From: Paragemmobacter amnigenus
GTDB taxonomy: Bacteria; Pseudomonadota; Alphaproteobacteria; Rhodobacterales; Rhodobacteraceae
Direction of reading: 5' to 3'
DNA: 64,000 nt
Assembly (NCBI RefSeq): GCF_009908265.2
Contig: NZ_JAAATX020000003.1
Location: 248,001-312,000, forward strand
In this document: in pieces, positions 1 through 8,654 of the stretch
Layout of the letters: each line of letters opens with the position of its first letter
How positions within the stretch are numbered: the first letter of the stretch is position 1
The notes under the pieces: model-generated
The model's database searches: none
The model's input: the letters and a program-made list of their open reading frames with translations, nothing else
Told to the model about the DNA's origin: nothing
Made by a program: the position numbers and the translations under genes

Positions 1-1627
1 TCCGGACGGGCAGGTTCTGCTCGGGCCGCACCGCCTGCCGCATGTCACCCAGCACCGACAGAAGCTGGTCGCTCACCGCCCGCAGGCGCGACCCCATCGC
101 ATCCCATGTCGCGCCGTTGTCCAGTTCCTCGACCAGCATCGAGATGACCGAGGCAGGCGTCCGCAACTCGTGCGAGACGATCGAGAACATCTGCGTCTGC
201 CGGTCCTGCTGTTCCGACAGCGTGGCAAGCGCGGACCCCAGCGCCACCTCCCGCCGGTGGTCTGCCGTCAGGTCGATCAACGCGCCATAGGCCAGCATCG
301 CCCCGCCGGACTGCGCCTCGTACCACGCATGGACGACGATATAGCGCGCCTCGCCCTCGTCCGACCACGCGGCGTGGGGGGACAGAAGGAAGGACAGGGT
401 GCGCGACGACTGCGTCCGGTCGGCCAGTGCCGCAAGGATCGCCGCGGCATCGGCGGGACGGACCCGCCGTAGGAAGGCCGCGATGCCGAACCCCTTGTCC
501 GTGCCCAGTATCGTCGCGGCGACCGGATCGACCCGCACCTCGCCACGGTCCAGATCGACGACGAAATATCCGATCGTCGCCAGAGCCTGCACCCGTGCCA
601 GCCGGTCGATGGTCGCCCGCTGCCGCGCCCGTTCGGCCATGCCGGCATGGCGCTGCAACAGCAGCAGATAGATCAGCACAAGCAGCACCAGCGACACGAT
701 CTCCAGCCGCAGCACATCGACCGATGTCACGCTGATCTGCACAAGGAATTCGCCCGTCACCACAACATAGGCACAGACCCCCGCGATCAGCGCCGGAATG
801 GCCACCGCCGTCGGGGCAAGCAGCGCGACCGCCAGCGCCAGCAGTTCCACATCCAGCGTCGGATGCACCGAAAAGCCCCAGGCCCGCAGCAGGCCAAGCC
901 CCACGAACAGCGGCAAGACCGCCATCGCCGCCATCCCCTGCCGCCGGTCCGGCCGGTTCAGCATGTAAAGCAGCAGCACCGCCCCGCAGACCCCGATCCT
1001 GACCGCACGGATCAGTCCGGCCTGCACCACCGACAGGTCGCCGAAATCGGCCATCGGCCAGTCGGGCCGGTAGACCCCGTGGACAACAACCGTGACCCCC
1101 GCTCCGGCCAGCAGCACATAGGCCAGCGTCGTCGACAGCGACAGCACGACATCCCGCCGCACCGGCGCCGCATGGAAGCGGCCCGCCAGCGCCCGCCCCG
1201 CGAGCGCCGCACCCAGTGCGGGCAGCGCGTTCAGCACCATCGCCCAGAGATAGACCTTTACCGGCGCGACGGCGGCGGGCAGATAGCCCGGCTCGACATG
1301 TGCGCGCAGCAGGAAGCACAGCGTGAAGCAGAGGGCGTAGATCAGGACGGGAACCGCCAGCATCCGCAACGGAAAGACGGCCGTCCCGACCAGCAGCGCA
1401 AAGACCGCCTCGCTGGGCAGAAGATCGACAAGGGCGCCATTGTCCCGCGCCTCGAGCTGGCCAAGCGTCAGCAGAAGCGAGAAAAGGATGGCAACCAGCG
1501 CGAAGATTGCCGATCCTGCAAGGGGACGCTGGGCAAGATGCAGCGGGACATAGGGATGGCGCGGCCCGGAAATGGCCGAAAACAGACCCTCCGGCCCCGA
1601 AGCCGGAGGCCTCACATCCGTCAGCAT
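1..1627 (-). CDS. Membrane sensor histidine kinase, 3' end cut by window
   Basis: The gene runs off the left edge, so about 542 N-terminal residues are seen. The start at 1627 (ATG) is the first in-frame methionine of the frame that encodes the H-box. The N-terminal ~330 residues are a series of hydrophobic segments suggesting 7-8 membrane helices. A PAS-like stretch follows (about 360-460), then an H-box SHELRTPASVISML with the phosphoacceptor His near residue 486. The ATP-binding half lies outside the window. It should autophosphorylate on His and pass phosphate to an unseen response regulator. The membrane domain resembles no sensor family I can name, so the signal is unknown. The kinase assignment rests on the clear H-box. 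Confidence 0.85.
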   Translation of the reverse strand, partial: MLTDVRPPASGPEGLFSAISGPRHPYVPLHLAQRPLAGSAIFALVAILFSLLLTLGQLEARDNGALVDLLPSEAVFALLVGTAVFPLRMLAVPVLIYALCFTLCFLLRAHVEPGYLPAAVAPVKVYLWAMVLNALPALGAALAGRALAGRFHAAPVRRDVVLSLSTTLAYVLLAGAGVTVVVHGVYRPDWPMADFGDLSVVQAGLIRAVRIGVCGAVLLLYMLNRPDRRQGMAAMAVLPLFVGLGLLRAWGFSVHPTLDVELLALAVALLAPTAVAIPALIAGVCAYVVVTGEFLVQISVTSVDVLRLEIVSLVLLVLIYLLLLQRHAGMAERARQRATIDRLARVQALATIGYFVVDLDRGEVRVDPVAATILGTDKGFGIAAFLRRVRPADAAAILAALADRTQSSRTLSFLLSPHAAWSDEGEARYIVVHAWYEAQSGGAMLAYGALIDLTADHRREVALGSALATLSEQQDRQTQMFSIVSHELRTPASVISMLVEELDNGATWDAMGSRLRAVSDQLLSVLGDMRQAVRPEQNLPVR

Positions 1628-1976
1628 GTGCTCACTCGTATCCCTCTGCCGGGGAACATTCCTTAAGACACCACCTAGGCCGTCGGATCATGGCGGTAAA
1701 TGTCGCCAAAAGGATGCCTTGCATACCGTGGTTTGGCAGCCGCCTGCGCGCCGTCCGGCCGGGCGGGAAAAGACACGCCGCGCCCTCTTTTTGCAGTTGC
1801 AGCATGGGGCGTGATGAAAAAACAGGCACCCGCTGCGTCTGGCTGCGGCAGAATTGCGCCGCCGCGTTCACGGCCGGTTGAACCCACCTTGCAGTCCGCT
1901 TCACCTCTCACCTATATGCCGCGCTGAGTCGCGCACGTATCAGGCGCGGGTAAAAACCGTTGGGTTATAGACCTCT
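1628..1976. other. Divergent intergenic region, kinase / opg operon
   Basis: This 349-base region separates the leftward kinase from the rightward opg operon. No convincing coding frame was found. A weak sigma-70-like promoter can be proposed for opgG: TTGCAG at 1889-1894 and TATATG at 1913-1918, 18 bases apart. Both hexamers are imperfect. Nothing else recognisable was seen. Confidence 0.35.
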
Positions 1977-3599
1977 ATGACGATGCAAGCCCCCCTGTCC
2001 TCGCGGCTGTCCCGCCGGGCGCTCCTGTCGGTTGCGGGCGCCACCCTTCCGCTCGGCCTCGTCGCGCTGCCGGTGCGTCTGGCTGCACAGGAAACGGACA
2101 CGGCCGCCACTCCCGCCGAAGCCCCCGTTGCGGCAGCGCAGCAATTCAGCTTCGACCTTCTGGCCGAAGAGATGCGCGCGCTTTCCGCCCAGCCGCACAC
2201 CACCGCCCCCGCGCCCGAGGGGTTTCTGGGCGATCTGACCTATGACGATTACCGCCTGATCCGCTTCCGCGACGACCGCTCGCGCTGGGCCGGTGAAGAG
2301 ACGCGCTTCCGCCTTGCCGCCTTCCACATGGGCTGGCTCTTTCCCGAACCCGTGCGCCTGTTCGACGTGCAGGACGGCATGGCGACCGAGATGCTGTTTT
2401 CCACCGACGATTTCGAATATCTCAACGAACTCGTCGAACGCGTACCCGAACATGCCGAACTGCCGGGTGTGGCGGGCTTCCGCCTGAACCACCCGCTGAA
2501 CCGCCCCGACAAGTGGGACGAACTGGTGGCCTTTGTCGGCGCGTCCTACTTCCGCGCCCTTGGCCGCAACTCCGCCTATGGCCTGTCGGCGCGCGGCCTT
2601 GCGCTGAATACGGCAACGGCGCAGGGCGAGGAGTTCCCCCGCTTCTCGCGCTTCTACATGGAGCGCGACACCACGGGCGGCCCGTCGATCACCGTCTATG
2701 CCACGCTGGAAAGTCCCTCTGTCACCGGCGCATACCGCTTCGTCATCACGCCCGGCACGGAAACCGTGATGGACGTGACCTGCCGTCTCTTCTTCCGTCA
2801 GGACGTGGCCGAACTGGGCATTGCGCCGCTGACGTCGATGTTCCTCTTCTCGGAAAAGAACCGCGCGGAATTCGACGACTACCGCCCCAACGTGCATGAC
2901 AGCGACGGCCTGCGCATCGTCCGCGCCGATGGCGACGTGATCTGGCGCCCGCTGAACAACCCGCCGCAACTGACCGGCAGCTACTTTGCCGAGGTTGCCC
3001 CCCGCCGCTTCGGCCTGCACCAGCGCGACCGCGACTTCGACAGCTATCAGGACACCGGCGCGCGCTATGAACGCCGCCCCTCGCTGGACGTGGAACCGCT
3101 GGGCGACTGGGGCAAGGGGAACGTGCGTCTGGTCGAGATCCCCTCGGATCTGGAAGCCAACGACAACATCGTCGCCTACTGGGTGCCCGAAGTGCCCGCC
3201 AAGGCCGGCGACGCGCGCGAATTCGCCTACCGCCTGCACTGGGGCGACCTGCCCCATGACGCGGGCGAACCCTTGGCCTATGTGCACGAGACGCGCTCGG
3301 GCCACGGCGGCTTTGCCGGGGTCGAGGCGAAGCAGGGCACCCGCAAGTTCGTCGTGGACTACAAGGGCGGCCTGATCGGCAGCATGGAACCCGATACGGA
3401 ACTGCAACCTGTCGTGACGATTGCGAATGGTGAAATCACGGGGACGGTGCTGGAAAAGATCGCCGGAACCGATATCTGGCGGCTCGTCATCGACATCTCC
3501 GCAGCCGAAGGCGCGGTGGTGGAAATGGCGGCCCATCTGGCGGGCTTCGACCGCCGTCTGACCGAAAACTGGCTCTATCAGTGGATCAACGCGAAATGA
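1977..3599 (+). CDS. opgG: Periplasmic glucan biosynthesis protein OpgG/MdoG
   Basis: Periplasmic protein needed for making osmoregulated periplasmic glucans; family members are thought to act on the glucan backbone or its beta-1,6 branching. The 540-residue length is normal for the family. The N-terminus has a twin-arginine signal (SRRALL, RR at residues 13-14, then a hydrophobic stretch ending near LAAQ), so export by Tat is likely, as for OpgD-type members. The mature part starts with the family-typical segment FSFDLLAEEMRALS and later has TYDDYRLIRFR. It heads an opgG-opgI-opgH-opgC order like that reported for Rhodobacter sphaeroides. Its stop overlaps the next start (ATGA). OpgG and OpgD are hard to separate by sequence; the operon favours OpgG. 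Confidence 0.93.
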   Translation: MTMQAPLSSRLSRRALLSVAGATLPLGLVALPVRLAAQETDTAATPAEAPVAAAQQFSFDLLAEEMRALSAQPHTTAPAPEGFLGDLTYDDYRLIRFRDDRSRWAGEETRFRLAAFHMGWLFPEPVRLFDVQDGMATEMLFSTDDFEYLNELVERVPEHAELPGVAGFRLNHPLNRPDKWDELVAFVGASYFRALGRNSAYGLSARGLALNTATAQGEEFPRFSRFYMERDTTGGPSITVYATLESPSVTGAYRFVITPGTETVMDVTCRLFFRQDVAELGIAPLTSMFLFSEKNRAEFDDYRPNVHDSDGLRIVRADGDVIWRPLNNPPQLTGSYFAEVAPRRFGLHQRDRDFDSYQDTGARYERRPSLDVEPLGDWGKGNVRLVEIPSDLEANDNIVAYWVPEVPAKAGDAREFAYRLHWGDLPHDAGEPLAYVHETRSGHGGFAGVEAKQGTRKFVVDYKGGLIGSMEPDTELQPVVTIANGEITGTVLEKIAGTDIWRLVIDISAAEGAVVEMAAHLAGFDRRLTENWLYQWINAK

Positions 3600-3775
3600 T
3601 GGATCTCGCGAAGCCGGAACAATTCGATCTCGACCGTCTGGCCGAGGAACTGGGCGCCCTTCCCGACGCCCCGCTGGCCATGCCGGTGCAGCAACTGGAA
3701 TCCCGCCCCGTCACGGGCGGGCTCCTGTCCCTCCTGCGTCCCCGCTTCGGACGCATGGGCAAGGCCGGGCACTAG
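3596..3775 (+). CDS. opgI: Small protein between opgG and opgH, OpgI-like
   Basis: A 59-residue frame starts at ATG 3596 inside the opgG stop (ATGA overlap) and ends 3 bases before the opgH start, which argues for translational coupling. The protein begins MMDLAKPEQFDLDRLAEELG and has no membrane segment or signal peptide. By position it matches opgI of the Rhodobacter sphaeroides opgGIHC operon. Its function is not known to me; it may be the detached cytoplasmic N-terminal region of an OpgH-like transferase. The symbol rests on position rather than on a domain. Conservation in related genomes would settle whether it is real. Confidence 0.6.
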   Translation: MMDLAKPEQFDLDRLAEELGALPDAPLAMPVQQLESRPVTGGLLSLLRPRFGRMGKAGH

Positions 3776-3778
3776 GGC

Positions 3779-5539
3779 GTGGGGGCCGCTGACGCCCCTC
3801 AGACCCGGGTGTATGTCACACGCACCCTGACCCTGACGGCCTCGCTCCTTGCCGCCGGGCTGGGTTTCATCGTCTTTCTGCAATTCGGCGCGTCCGACGG
3901 CTTTGACGCCTTCGACGTGCTGCGCGCCGTGCTCATCTTCGCCTCGACCTTCTGGCTGGCATGGGGGGCCTTCACCGCGCTGGCGGGCCTGACCACGCGC
4001 CCCCCCGCCGTTCCCCGCGACGCAGGCCCGATCCGCGCCATGACCGCCGTTCTGGTGCCGGTCTACAACGAAGACCCCGTCGCCACCTTCGCCCGCATCG
4101 CGGCGATGGACGCCTCGCTCCGCGCCACCGGCTTTGGCGAGCGGTTCCACTTCGCCATCCTCTCGGACACCCGCAACGACGAGGTGGCGGCGCGCGAGCG
4201 CATCTGGTTCCTGCGGCTTCTGGCCGACACCCATGGCGAGGGGCGGATGTTCTACCGCCGCCGCACCAGCAACAAGGGCCGCAAGGCCGGCAATATCGAG
4301 GATTTCATCAAGCGCGCAGGTGCGGCCTACAAATACGCCATCATCCTTGACGCCGACAGCCTGATGGAAGGCGCGACCATGGTGGAAATGGTCCGCCGGA
4401 TGGAGGCCGCGCCCGACCTCGGCCTGCTGCAGACCCTGCCGACGATCATCCGCGCCAAGTCCCGCTTCGGCCGCACGATGCAATTCGCGGGCTCGTTCTA
4501 TTCCCCCATCTTCGCGCGTGGCCTTGCCATGATGCAGGGCCGCACCGGCCCCTTCTGGGGCCACAACGCCATCGTCCGGATGCATGCCTTCGCCGAAAGC
4601 TGCGCCCTGCCGGAACTGTCGGGCAAGCCCCCCTTCGGTGGCCACATCCTGTCGCATGACTATGTCGAGGCGGCGCTGCTGGCCCGCGCGGGCTGGACCG
4701 TCCGCGTCGATGACGACCTGACCGGCAGCTACGAGGAAGCGCCCGAAAACATCATCGACCACGCCAAACGCGACCGCCGCTGGTGTCAGGGCAACCTGCA
4801 GCATTCCCGCCTCCTCCTCGCCCCCGGCCTGAAGGCATGGAGCCGCTTCGTCTTTCTGCAGGGCATCCTCGCCTATATCGCGCCGGGCTTCTGGCTGGCC
4901 TTCCTTGCCGCCTCGATCGCGGCCCCGCTCTTTGCCCCGCCGATCGACTATTTCCCCATCGAATACTGGCCCTTCCCCGTGATCCCCGTCAGTCAGGTGT
5001 CCAAGGCGCTGGGTCTGGCCGTGGGCATCGGCGGGCTTCTGTTCCTGCCGAAGATGCTGATCCTGCTCGACGCCGCCCTGCGCGGGCGCACCCGCCGCTT
5101 CGGCGGCACCATCCGCGCGCTGCAATCGACACTGACCGAGCTTCTCTTCTCCTCCATCACCGCGCCCATCTTCCTGATGTTCCAGACCCGCTCGGTGCTT
5201 CAGGTGCTGCGCGGGGCCGATGGCGGTTGGCCCGCCCAGACGCGCGGCGACGGCACGCTGTCCTTCGGCGATGCTTGGGCGGCCTCGCACTGGATCGTGA
5301 CGACGGGCGGGGTGGTGCTGGTGATGGCGCAATGGCTCTCGCCCCAGCTCGTGCCGTGGCTTCTGCCGGTGGCCCTGCCCATGGCGCTGGCCCCCGTCAT
5401 CATCGCGTGGTCCTCGCGTGCCTCGACCTCGGCGCTGTTCACCGTGGAAACCGAACTTGCCGCCGCGCCCGTGATGCTGCTTGCCGACCGCACCCTGACC
5501 CGCTGGCAGGACTTCGAGGCCGACGCCACCGCCGCCTGA
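3779..5539 (+). CDS. opgH: Glucan glucosyltransferase OpgH/MdoH
   Basis: Inner-membrane processive family 2 glucosyltransferase that polymerises the glucan backbone from UDP-glucose and passes it to the periplasm. The 586-residue protein has two N-terminal membrane helices (about 12-35 and 45-70) and a cytoplasmic GT2 domain with PVYNEDP (about 95-100), the DAD metal/UDP motif (191-193) and an RRWCQGN segment (about 333-339) matching the family (Q/R)xxRW signature. Several C-terminal membrane helices follow. The start is a GTG at 3779, three bases after the opgI stop, with only a weak ribosome-binding sequence. It is shorter at the N-terminus than the enterobacterial enzyme, consistent with a separate small OpgI. 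Confidence 0.93.
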   Translation: MGAADAPQTRVYVTRTLTLTASLLAAGLGFIVFLQFGASDGFDAFDVLRAVLIFASTFWLAWGAFTALAGLTTRPPAVPRDAGPIRAMTAVLVPVYNEDPVATFARIAAMDASLRATGFGERFHFAILSDTRNDEVAARERIWFLRLLADTHGEGRMFYRRRTSNKGRKAGNIEDFIKRAGAAYKYAIILDADSLMEGATMVEMVRRMEAAPDLGLLQTLPTIIRAKSRFGRTMQFAGSFYSPIFARGLAMMQGRTGPFWGHNAIVRMHAFAESCALPELSGKPPFGGHILSHDYVEAALLARAGWTVRVDDDLTGSYEEAPENIIDHAKRDRRWCQGNLQHSRLLLAPGLKAWSRFVFLQGILAYIAPGFWLAFLAASIAAPLFAPPIDYFPIEYWPFPVIPVSQVSKALGLAVGIGGLLFLPKMLILLDAALRGRTRRFGGTIRALQSTLTELLFSSITAPIFLMFQTRSVLQVLRGADGGWPAQTRGDGTLSFGDAWAASHWIVTTGGVVLVMAQWLSPQLVPWLLPVALPMALAPVIIAWSSRASTSALFTVETELAAAPVMLLADRTLTRWQDFEADATAA

Positions 5540-5641
5540 CCCCCGCGCGGCATTCTGCCAGCCGCCGCGGCGCACCCTTGCGAAACCGCAACAGAGCGGG
5601 CATTAGCCCCGCCGTGCCGAACCCCGGCCCTGCGGTGACCC

Positions 5642-6808
5642 ATGCCTGACGCGACCACGCCCGCCCCCACCCTTGTCGCAAGGGCAACCTCGACGCGCGA
5701 CCCGCGCCTCGATGTCTTCCGCGGGCTCTGCCTCGTGATGATCTTCATCAACCACGTCCCGGGGAACGTCTACGAAAACCTCACCAGCCGGAATTTCGGC
5801 TTTTCCGACGCGGCCGAGGGATTCGTCCTGATGTCCGGCATCGCCGCCGGTCTGGCCTATTCCGCCGATTTCCGCGACCGCTCCCTGCGGCTCTGGACTG
5901 GCCTTGCCCGCGTCTGGCGCAGGGTCTGGACGCTCTATCTCGTGCATATCACGACGACGCTGGCGGCACTGGCCGCGGCCTCCGCCGTGGCGCTCTGGCT
6001 GAACGATTCCGAGATCCTGTTCGAGAACCAGATGAAATGGGTCTGGATGGACCCGCTCCGCACCTTCGTCGGGCTGACCCTGCTGACCCACCAGTTCGGC
6101 TATATCAACATCCTGCCGCTCTACCTCGTGCTGCTGGCCGCCTCGCCGCTCCTGCTCTTTGCGGCATGGCGCAGGCCGCTTCTGCTCATGGGCGCATCGG
6201 TCCTGCTCTGGCTCTGTGCGGGGATCTTCCACCTCAGCCTGCCCAACTTTCCGTCAAAGGGCGGCTGGTTCTTCAACCCGCTCACATGGCAGGTGATTTT
6301 CGTCACGGGCCTGCTGACGGGTGTCGCCCTGCGCGACGGGCGCCGCTTTGTGCCGGTCCGCCGCTGGCTCCAGATCGCGACGGGCCTCTTCCTGCTCTAT
6401 GCCGCCGTGTCGGTGCAGGTTCCGGCCGTGTCCAAGATGACAGGCTACACCCTCTGGCTCGCAAAAGAGACGTTCCACCTGCCGTGGAACCTCACCGCCT
6501 TCGACAAGACCTTCGTCACCGCCCCGCGCCTGCTGCACATCCTTGCGCTGGCCTATTTCCTGTCCACCTTCCCTGCCATCCGCCGCGCCTGCGCCCACCG
6601 CCTCGCCGCCCCTTTCGAACTGCTGGGCCGTCAGGCGCTGCCCGTCTTCGCGCTGGGATCGGTGCTCTGCATCGGGCTTCAGGGGATCAAGCATGTCACC
6701 GGTCAGGACCTTCTGACCGACACGGCCCTGATCGGCGGCGGGCTAGCGGCGCAATTCGCCCTCGCCGCCGCGCGCCAATACTGGCCCAAACCGCCCAAGG
6801 TCAGCTGA
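5642..6808 (+). CDS. opgC: OpgC membrane acyltransferase (glucan succinylation)
   Basis: Multi-pass membrane protein of 388 residues with the OpgC-domain opening RLDVFRGLCLVMIFINHVPG and about ten hydrophobic helices. OpgC-type proteins transfer succinyl groups to periplasmic glucans. It closes the opg operon, 102 bases after opgH. Its last 8 bases overlap the convergent aldo/keto reductase gene, so no terminator fits between them. The family match is clear from the first 70 residues; the acyl donor and exact modification are inferred from Rhodobacter sphaeroides. Confidence 0.9.
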   Translation: MPDATTPAPTLVARATSTRDPRLDVFRGLCLVMIFINHVPGNVYENLTSRNFGFSDAAEGFVLMSGIAAGLAYSADFRDRSLRLWTGLARVWRRVWTLYLVHITTTLAALAAASAVALWLNDSEILFENQMKWVWMDPLRTFVGLTLLTHQFGYINILPLYLVLLAASPLLLFAAWRRPLLLMGASVLLWLCAGIFHLSLPNFPSKGGWFFNPLTWQVIFVTGLLTGVALRDGRRFVPVRRWLQIATGLFLLYAAVSVQVPAVSKMTGYTLWLAKETFHLPWNLTAFDKTFVTAPRLLHILALAYFLSTFPAIRRACAHRLAAPFELLGRQALPVFALGSVLCIGLQGIKHVTGQDLLTDTALIGGGLAAQFALAAARQYWPKPPKVS

Positions 6809-7628
6809 ACACCGCCGGATCGGGCCCCGTCCGCTCGCCCGCCTCCAGCGTCGCGATGGCGGCCATCTCGGCATCGGTCAGCGCGAAATCGAAGACCGCC
6901 GCATTCTCGGCCAGCCCCGCCGCGCGGGTGGATCGCGGGATCACCGAACAGCCAAGCTGCACATGCCAGCGCAGGATCACCTGCGCCGCCGTCCGCCCCG
7001 TCCGCTCTGCCGCCGCCAGAACCGGCGCCGCCCCGAAGGACCGCCCCTGCCCCAGCGGCGTCCAGCTCTGCGTGACGATCCCGTGCGCGGCATGGAAGGC
7101 GCGCAACTCCGCCTGCTGCAGGCGCGGGTGCAGCTCGATCTGGTTCAGCACCGGCACCACCCCCGTCTCTCCGATGATCCGCTCAAGATCCGCCACGCGG
7201 AAATTCGACACCCCGATCGACGTGACAATCCCCTCCTCCCGCAGCGCGATCAGCTCCTTCCACGTCTCGACGAACAATCCCTGCGCGGGGCAGGGCCAGT
7301 GGATCAGCATCAGGTCCACCCGCTCGGTCGCGATGCGCCGCAGGCTTTCCTGCACCGCCGCCCGCGTTTCCGCCCGCCCCTGACGGTCGTTCCAGACCTT
7401 GGTCGTGACAAAGACCTGATCGCGCGGCACCTCCATGTCGCGCAGCCCCTCGCCCAGCCCGATCTCGTTGCCATAGATCGCCGCCCCGTCGATCAGCCGG
7501 TATCCCGCCGCCACCCCCTCGCGCACCACCCGCGCGGTCTGGTCGGCGGGCACCTGCCACAGGCCGAAGCCAAGCTGCGGCATCGTCTTTCCGTCATTCA
7601 GCGCAAGGCGCGGCTGCTCTGCGGTCAT
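6801..7628 (-). CDS. Aldo/keto reductase, 2,5-diketogluconate reductase type
   Basis: NADPH-dependent (alpha/beta)8-barrel oxidoreductase of 275 residues, normal for the family, in the cytosol. The catalytic set is visible: Asp and Tyr in DGAAIYGNE, Lys in TTKVWND and His in LIHWPCP. The C-terminal cofactor region holds VIPRSTR, the usual 2'-phosphate-binding segment. DkgA/DkgB-like enzymes reduce small aldehydes and keto sugars, but the substrate cannot be told from sequence. It converges on opgC with an 8-base overlap. The usual DTA of the first motif reads DGA here, a mild difference. Confidence 0.9.
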   Translation of the reverse strand: MTAEQPRLALNDGKTMPQLGFGLWQVPADQTARVVREGVAAGYRLIDGAAIYGNEIGLGEGLRDMEVPRDQVFVTTKVWNDRQGRAETRAAVQESLRRIATERVDLMLIHWPCPAQGLFVETWKELIALREEGIVTSIGVSNFRVADLERIIGETGVVPVLNQIELHPRLQQAELRAFHAAHGIVTQSWTPLGQGRSFGAAPVLAAAERTGRTAAQVILRWHVQLGCSVIPRSTRAAGLAENAAVFDFALTDAEMAAIATLEAGERTGPDPAVFS

Positions 7629-7695
7629 GTCACTCTCCCCCTTGGCATCGCTGTGCCGCCAATTGACAGCACCCGCCCGCCATTTGCCACCCCGT

Positions 7696-7932
7696 TCAGC
7701 CGATCCCCAGCCGCTTCAGCCGCCGGATCTGCTCTTCCGCCGTGCCCCAGACGGCGCGGCCATCCACCAGCACGACCGGACTGATCCCGATCCGTACCCT
7801 CTGGCGCAGCGCCGCCGACACCTCAGGGTCCGACAGGTCGCGGTCGCCATGCGCCACCCCCTGCTGCCACAGCCATTGCGCCACCCGCTGCCCGTCGGTG
7901 CAGCTCCGCGTCCGGTACAGTTCCACCCGCAT
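7696..7932 (-). CDS. Glutaredoxin-like protein with a single active-site cysteine
   Basis: A 78-residue thioredoxin-fold protein beginning MRVELYRTRSC. The start at 7932 is preferred because a GGTGGAGG sequence sits five bases upstream. Only one cysteine is present, in RSCTDGQR, where dithiol glutaredoxins have CPYC. The later GISPVVLVDG segment matches the cis-proline part of the fold. This suggests a monothiol redox or glutathione-binding role. It is transcribed the same way as the aldo/keto reductase, which starts 67 bases downstream, and may share its transcript. Partner and substrate are unknown. Confidence 0.7.
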   Translation of the reverse strand: MRVELYRTRSCTDGQRVAQWLWQQGVAHGDRDLSDPEVSAALRQRVRIGISPVVLVDGRAVWGTAEEQIRRLKRLGIG

Positions 7933-7958
7933 GGCATCCTCCACCTTTGCCTGCACAG

Positions 7959-7983
7959 GGAACGTCCTTGGCCCTTGCGGGTT
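7959..7983 (+). promoter_or_regulatory. Possible EcfG-type stress promoter upstream of receiver gene
   Basis: GGAAC at 7959-7963 and GTT at 7981-7983 are separated by 17 bases, close to the GGAAC-N16/17-cGTT consensus of alphaproteobacterial EcfG sigma factors. A transcript from here would have a leader of about 150 bases before the receiver gene at 8152. The match is short and could be chance; the neighbouring HWE kinase makes it plausible. Confidence 0.25.
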
Positions 7984-8151
7984 TCCTTGGGACGAAAAAC
8001 CGCAGGGGGACCTTGGTCCATGTCAATTTTCGGGAATTTCATCCGTATGATCATGCCAGAGGGGATTCCGCCGCACCCCGTGGTGCAGGGGCAGGATCAC
8101 GAGACGTAGAGCGCGGCCCCCGCCGCCGAACCCGGGAACGAAGCGCAGACC

Positions 8152-8565
8152 ATGACACAGACCGACCTGACCGGCCTTCGCGCCCTTGTGGCCGATGACA
8201 ACCCGATCAACCTGCAGATCATCGACTCCTTCCTGCGCCGCCTCGGCCTGCAGACCACCCTCGTCGAGAACGGGCGTCAGGCGGTCGAGGCATGGGCACC
8301 GGGACGCTTCGACATCCTCTGCCTCGACATCGCCATGCCGGAAATGGATGGCACGACCGCGCTCCAGACCATCCGCAACCGCGCCCGCGCCAGCGGCACG
8401 CAGATGACGCCGGCGGTGGCGATCACGGCCAATGCCCTGCCGCAGCAGATGTCGGAATATCTGGCCGCAGGCTTTGACGGCTGCATCGCCAAACCCGTCC
8501 GCCGCACCCAGATCGGCGAGGAATTCACCCGCATCCTGCACCGCAGCGACTGCATCCCCGTCTGA
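8152..8565 (+). CDS. Single-domain response regulator (receiver only)
   Basis: A 137-residue CheY-like receiver with no output domain. The acidic pocket is DD at 15-16, the phosphoacceptor Asp59 lies in LCLDIAMPEMDG, and the conserved Lys114 in AKPVR. Such proteins act through protein contacts or as phosphate shuttles in phosphorelays. The HWE kinase gene follows, so the two are probably co-transcribed and functionally linked. The AMPEMDG...KP pattern is the type often seen in receiver domains of hybrid kinases, so this could be a detached hybrid-kinase receiver. Confidence 0.9.
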   Translation: MTQTDLTGLRALVADDNPINLQIIDSFLRRLGLQTTLVENGRQAVEAWAPGRFDILCLDIAMPEMDGTTALQTIRNRARASGTQMTPAVAITANALPQQMSEYLAAGFDGCIAKPVRRTQIGEEFTRILHRSDCIPV

Positions 8566-8654
8566 CAGGCGCGGCGCAGGGAACCGTGACGCGCCCCCGC
8601 GCGTTTCCCGCCAGACCGGACCGCAGACACCGGATCGCAGACAGGGGGGCGTGC

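Noticed and set aside
1653-1662. GGAACATTCC near the sensor kinase as an IolR-type site
   Set aside because: The spacing between GGAA and TTCC is two bases, not six.
647-1666. 339-codon plus-strand frame opposite the sensor kinase
   Set aside because: Gln/Arg/His-rich shadow frame; the minus strand encodes membrane helices, PAS and H-box.
1965-3536. Long open frame on the minus strand opposite opgG
   Set aside because: It is antisense to a clear OpgG sequence; its product is His/Gly/Arg-rich low-complexity sequence typical of high-GC shadow frames.
3578-5575. 665-codon open frame opposite opgH
   Set aside because: Shadow of opgH; composition is Gly/Gln/Arg-rich and no domain is visible.
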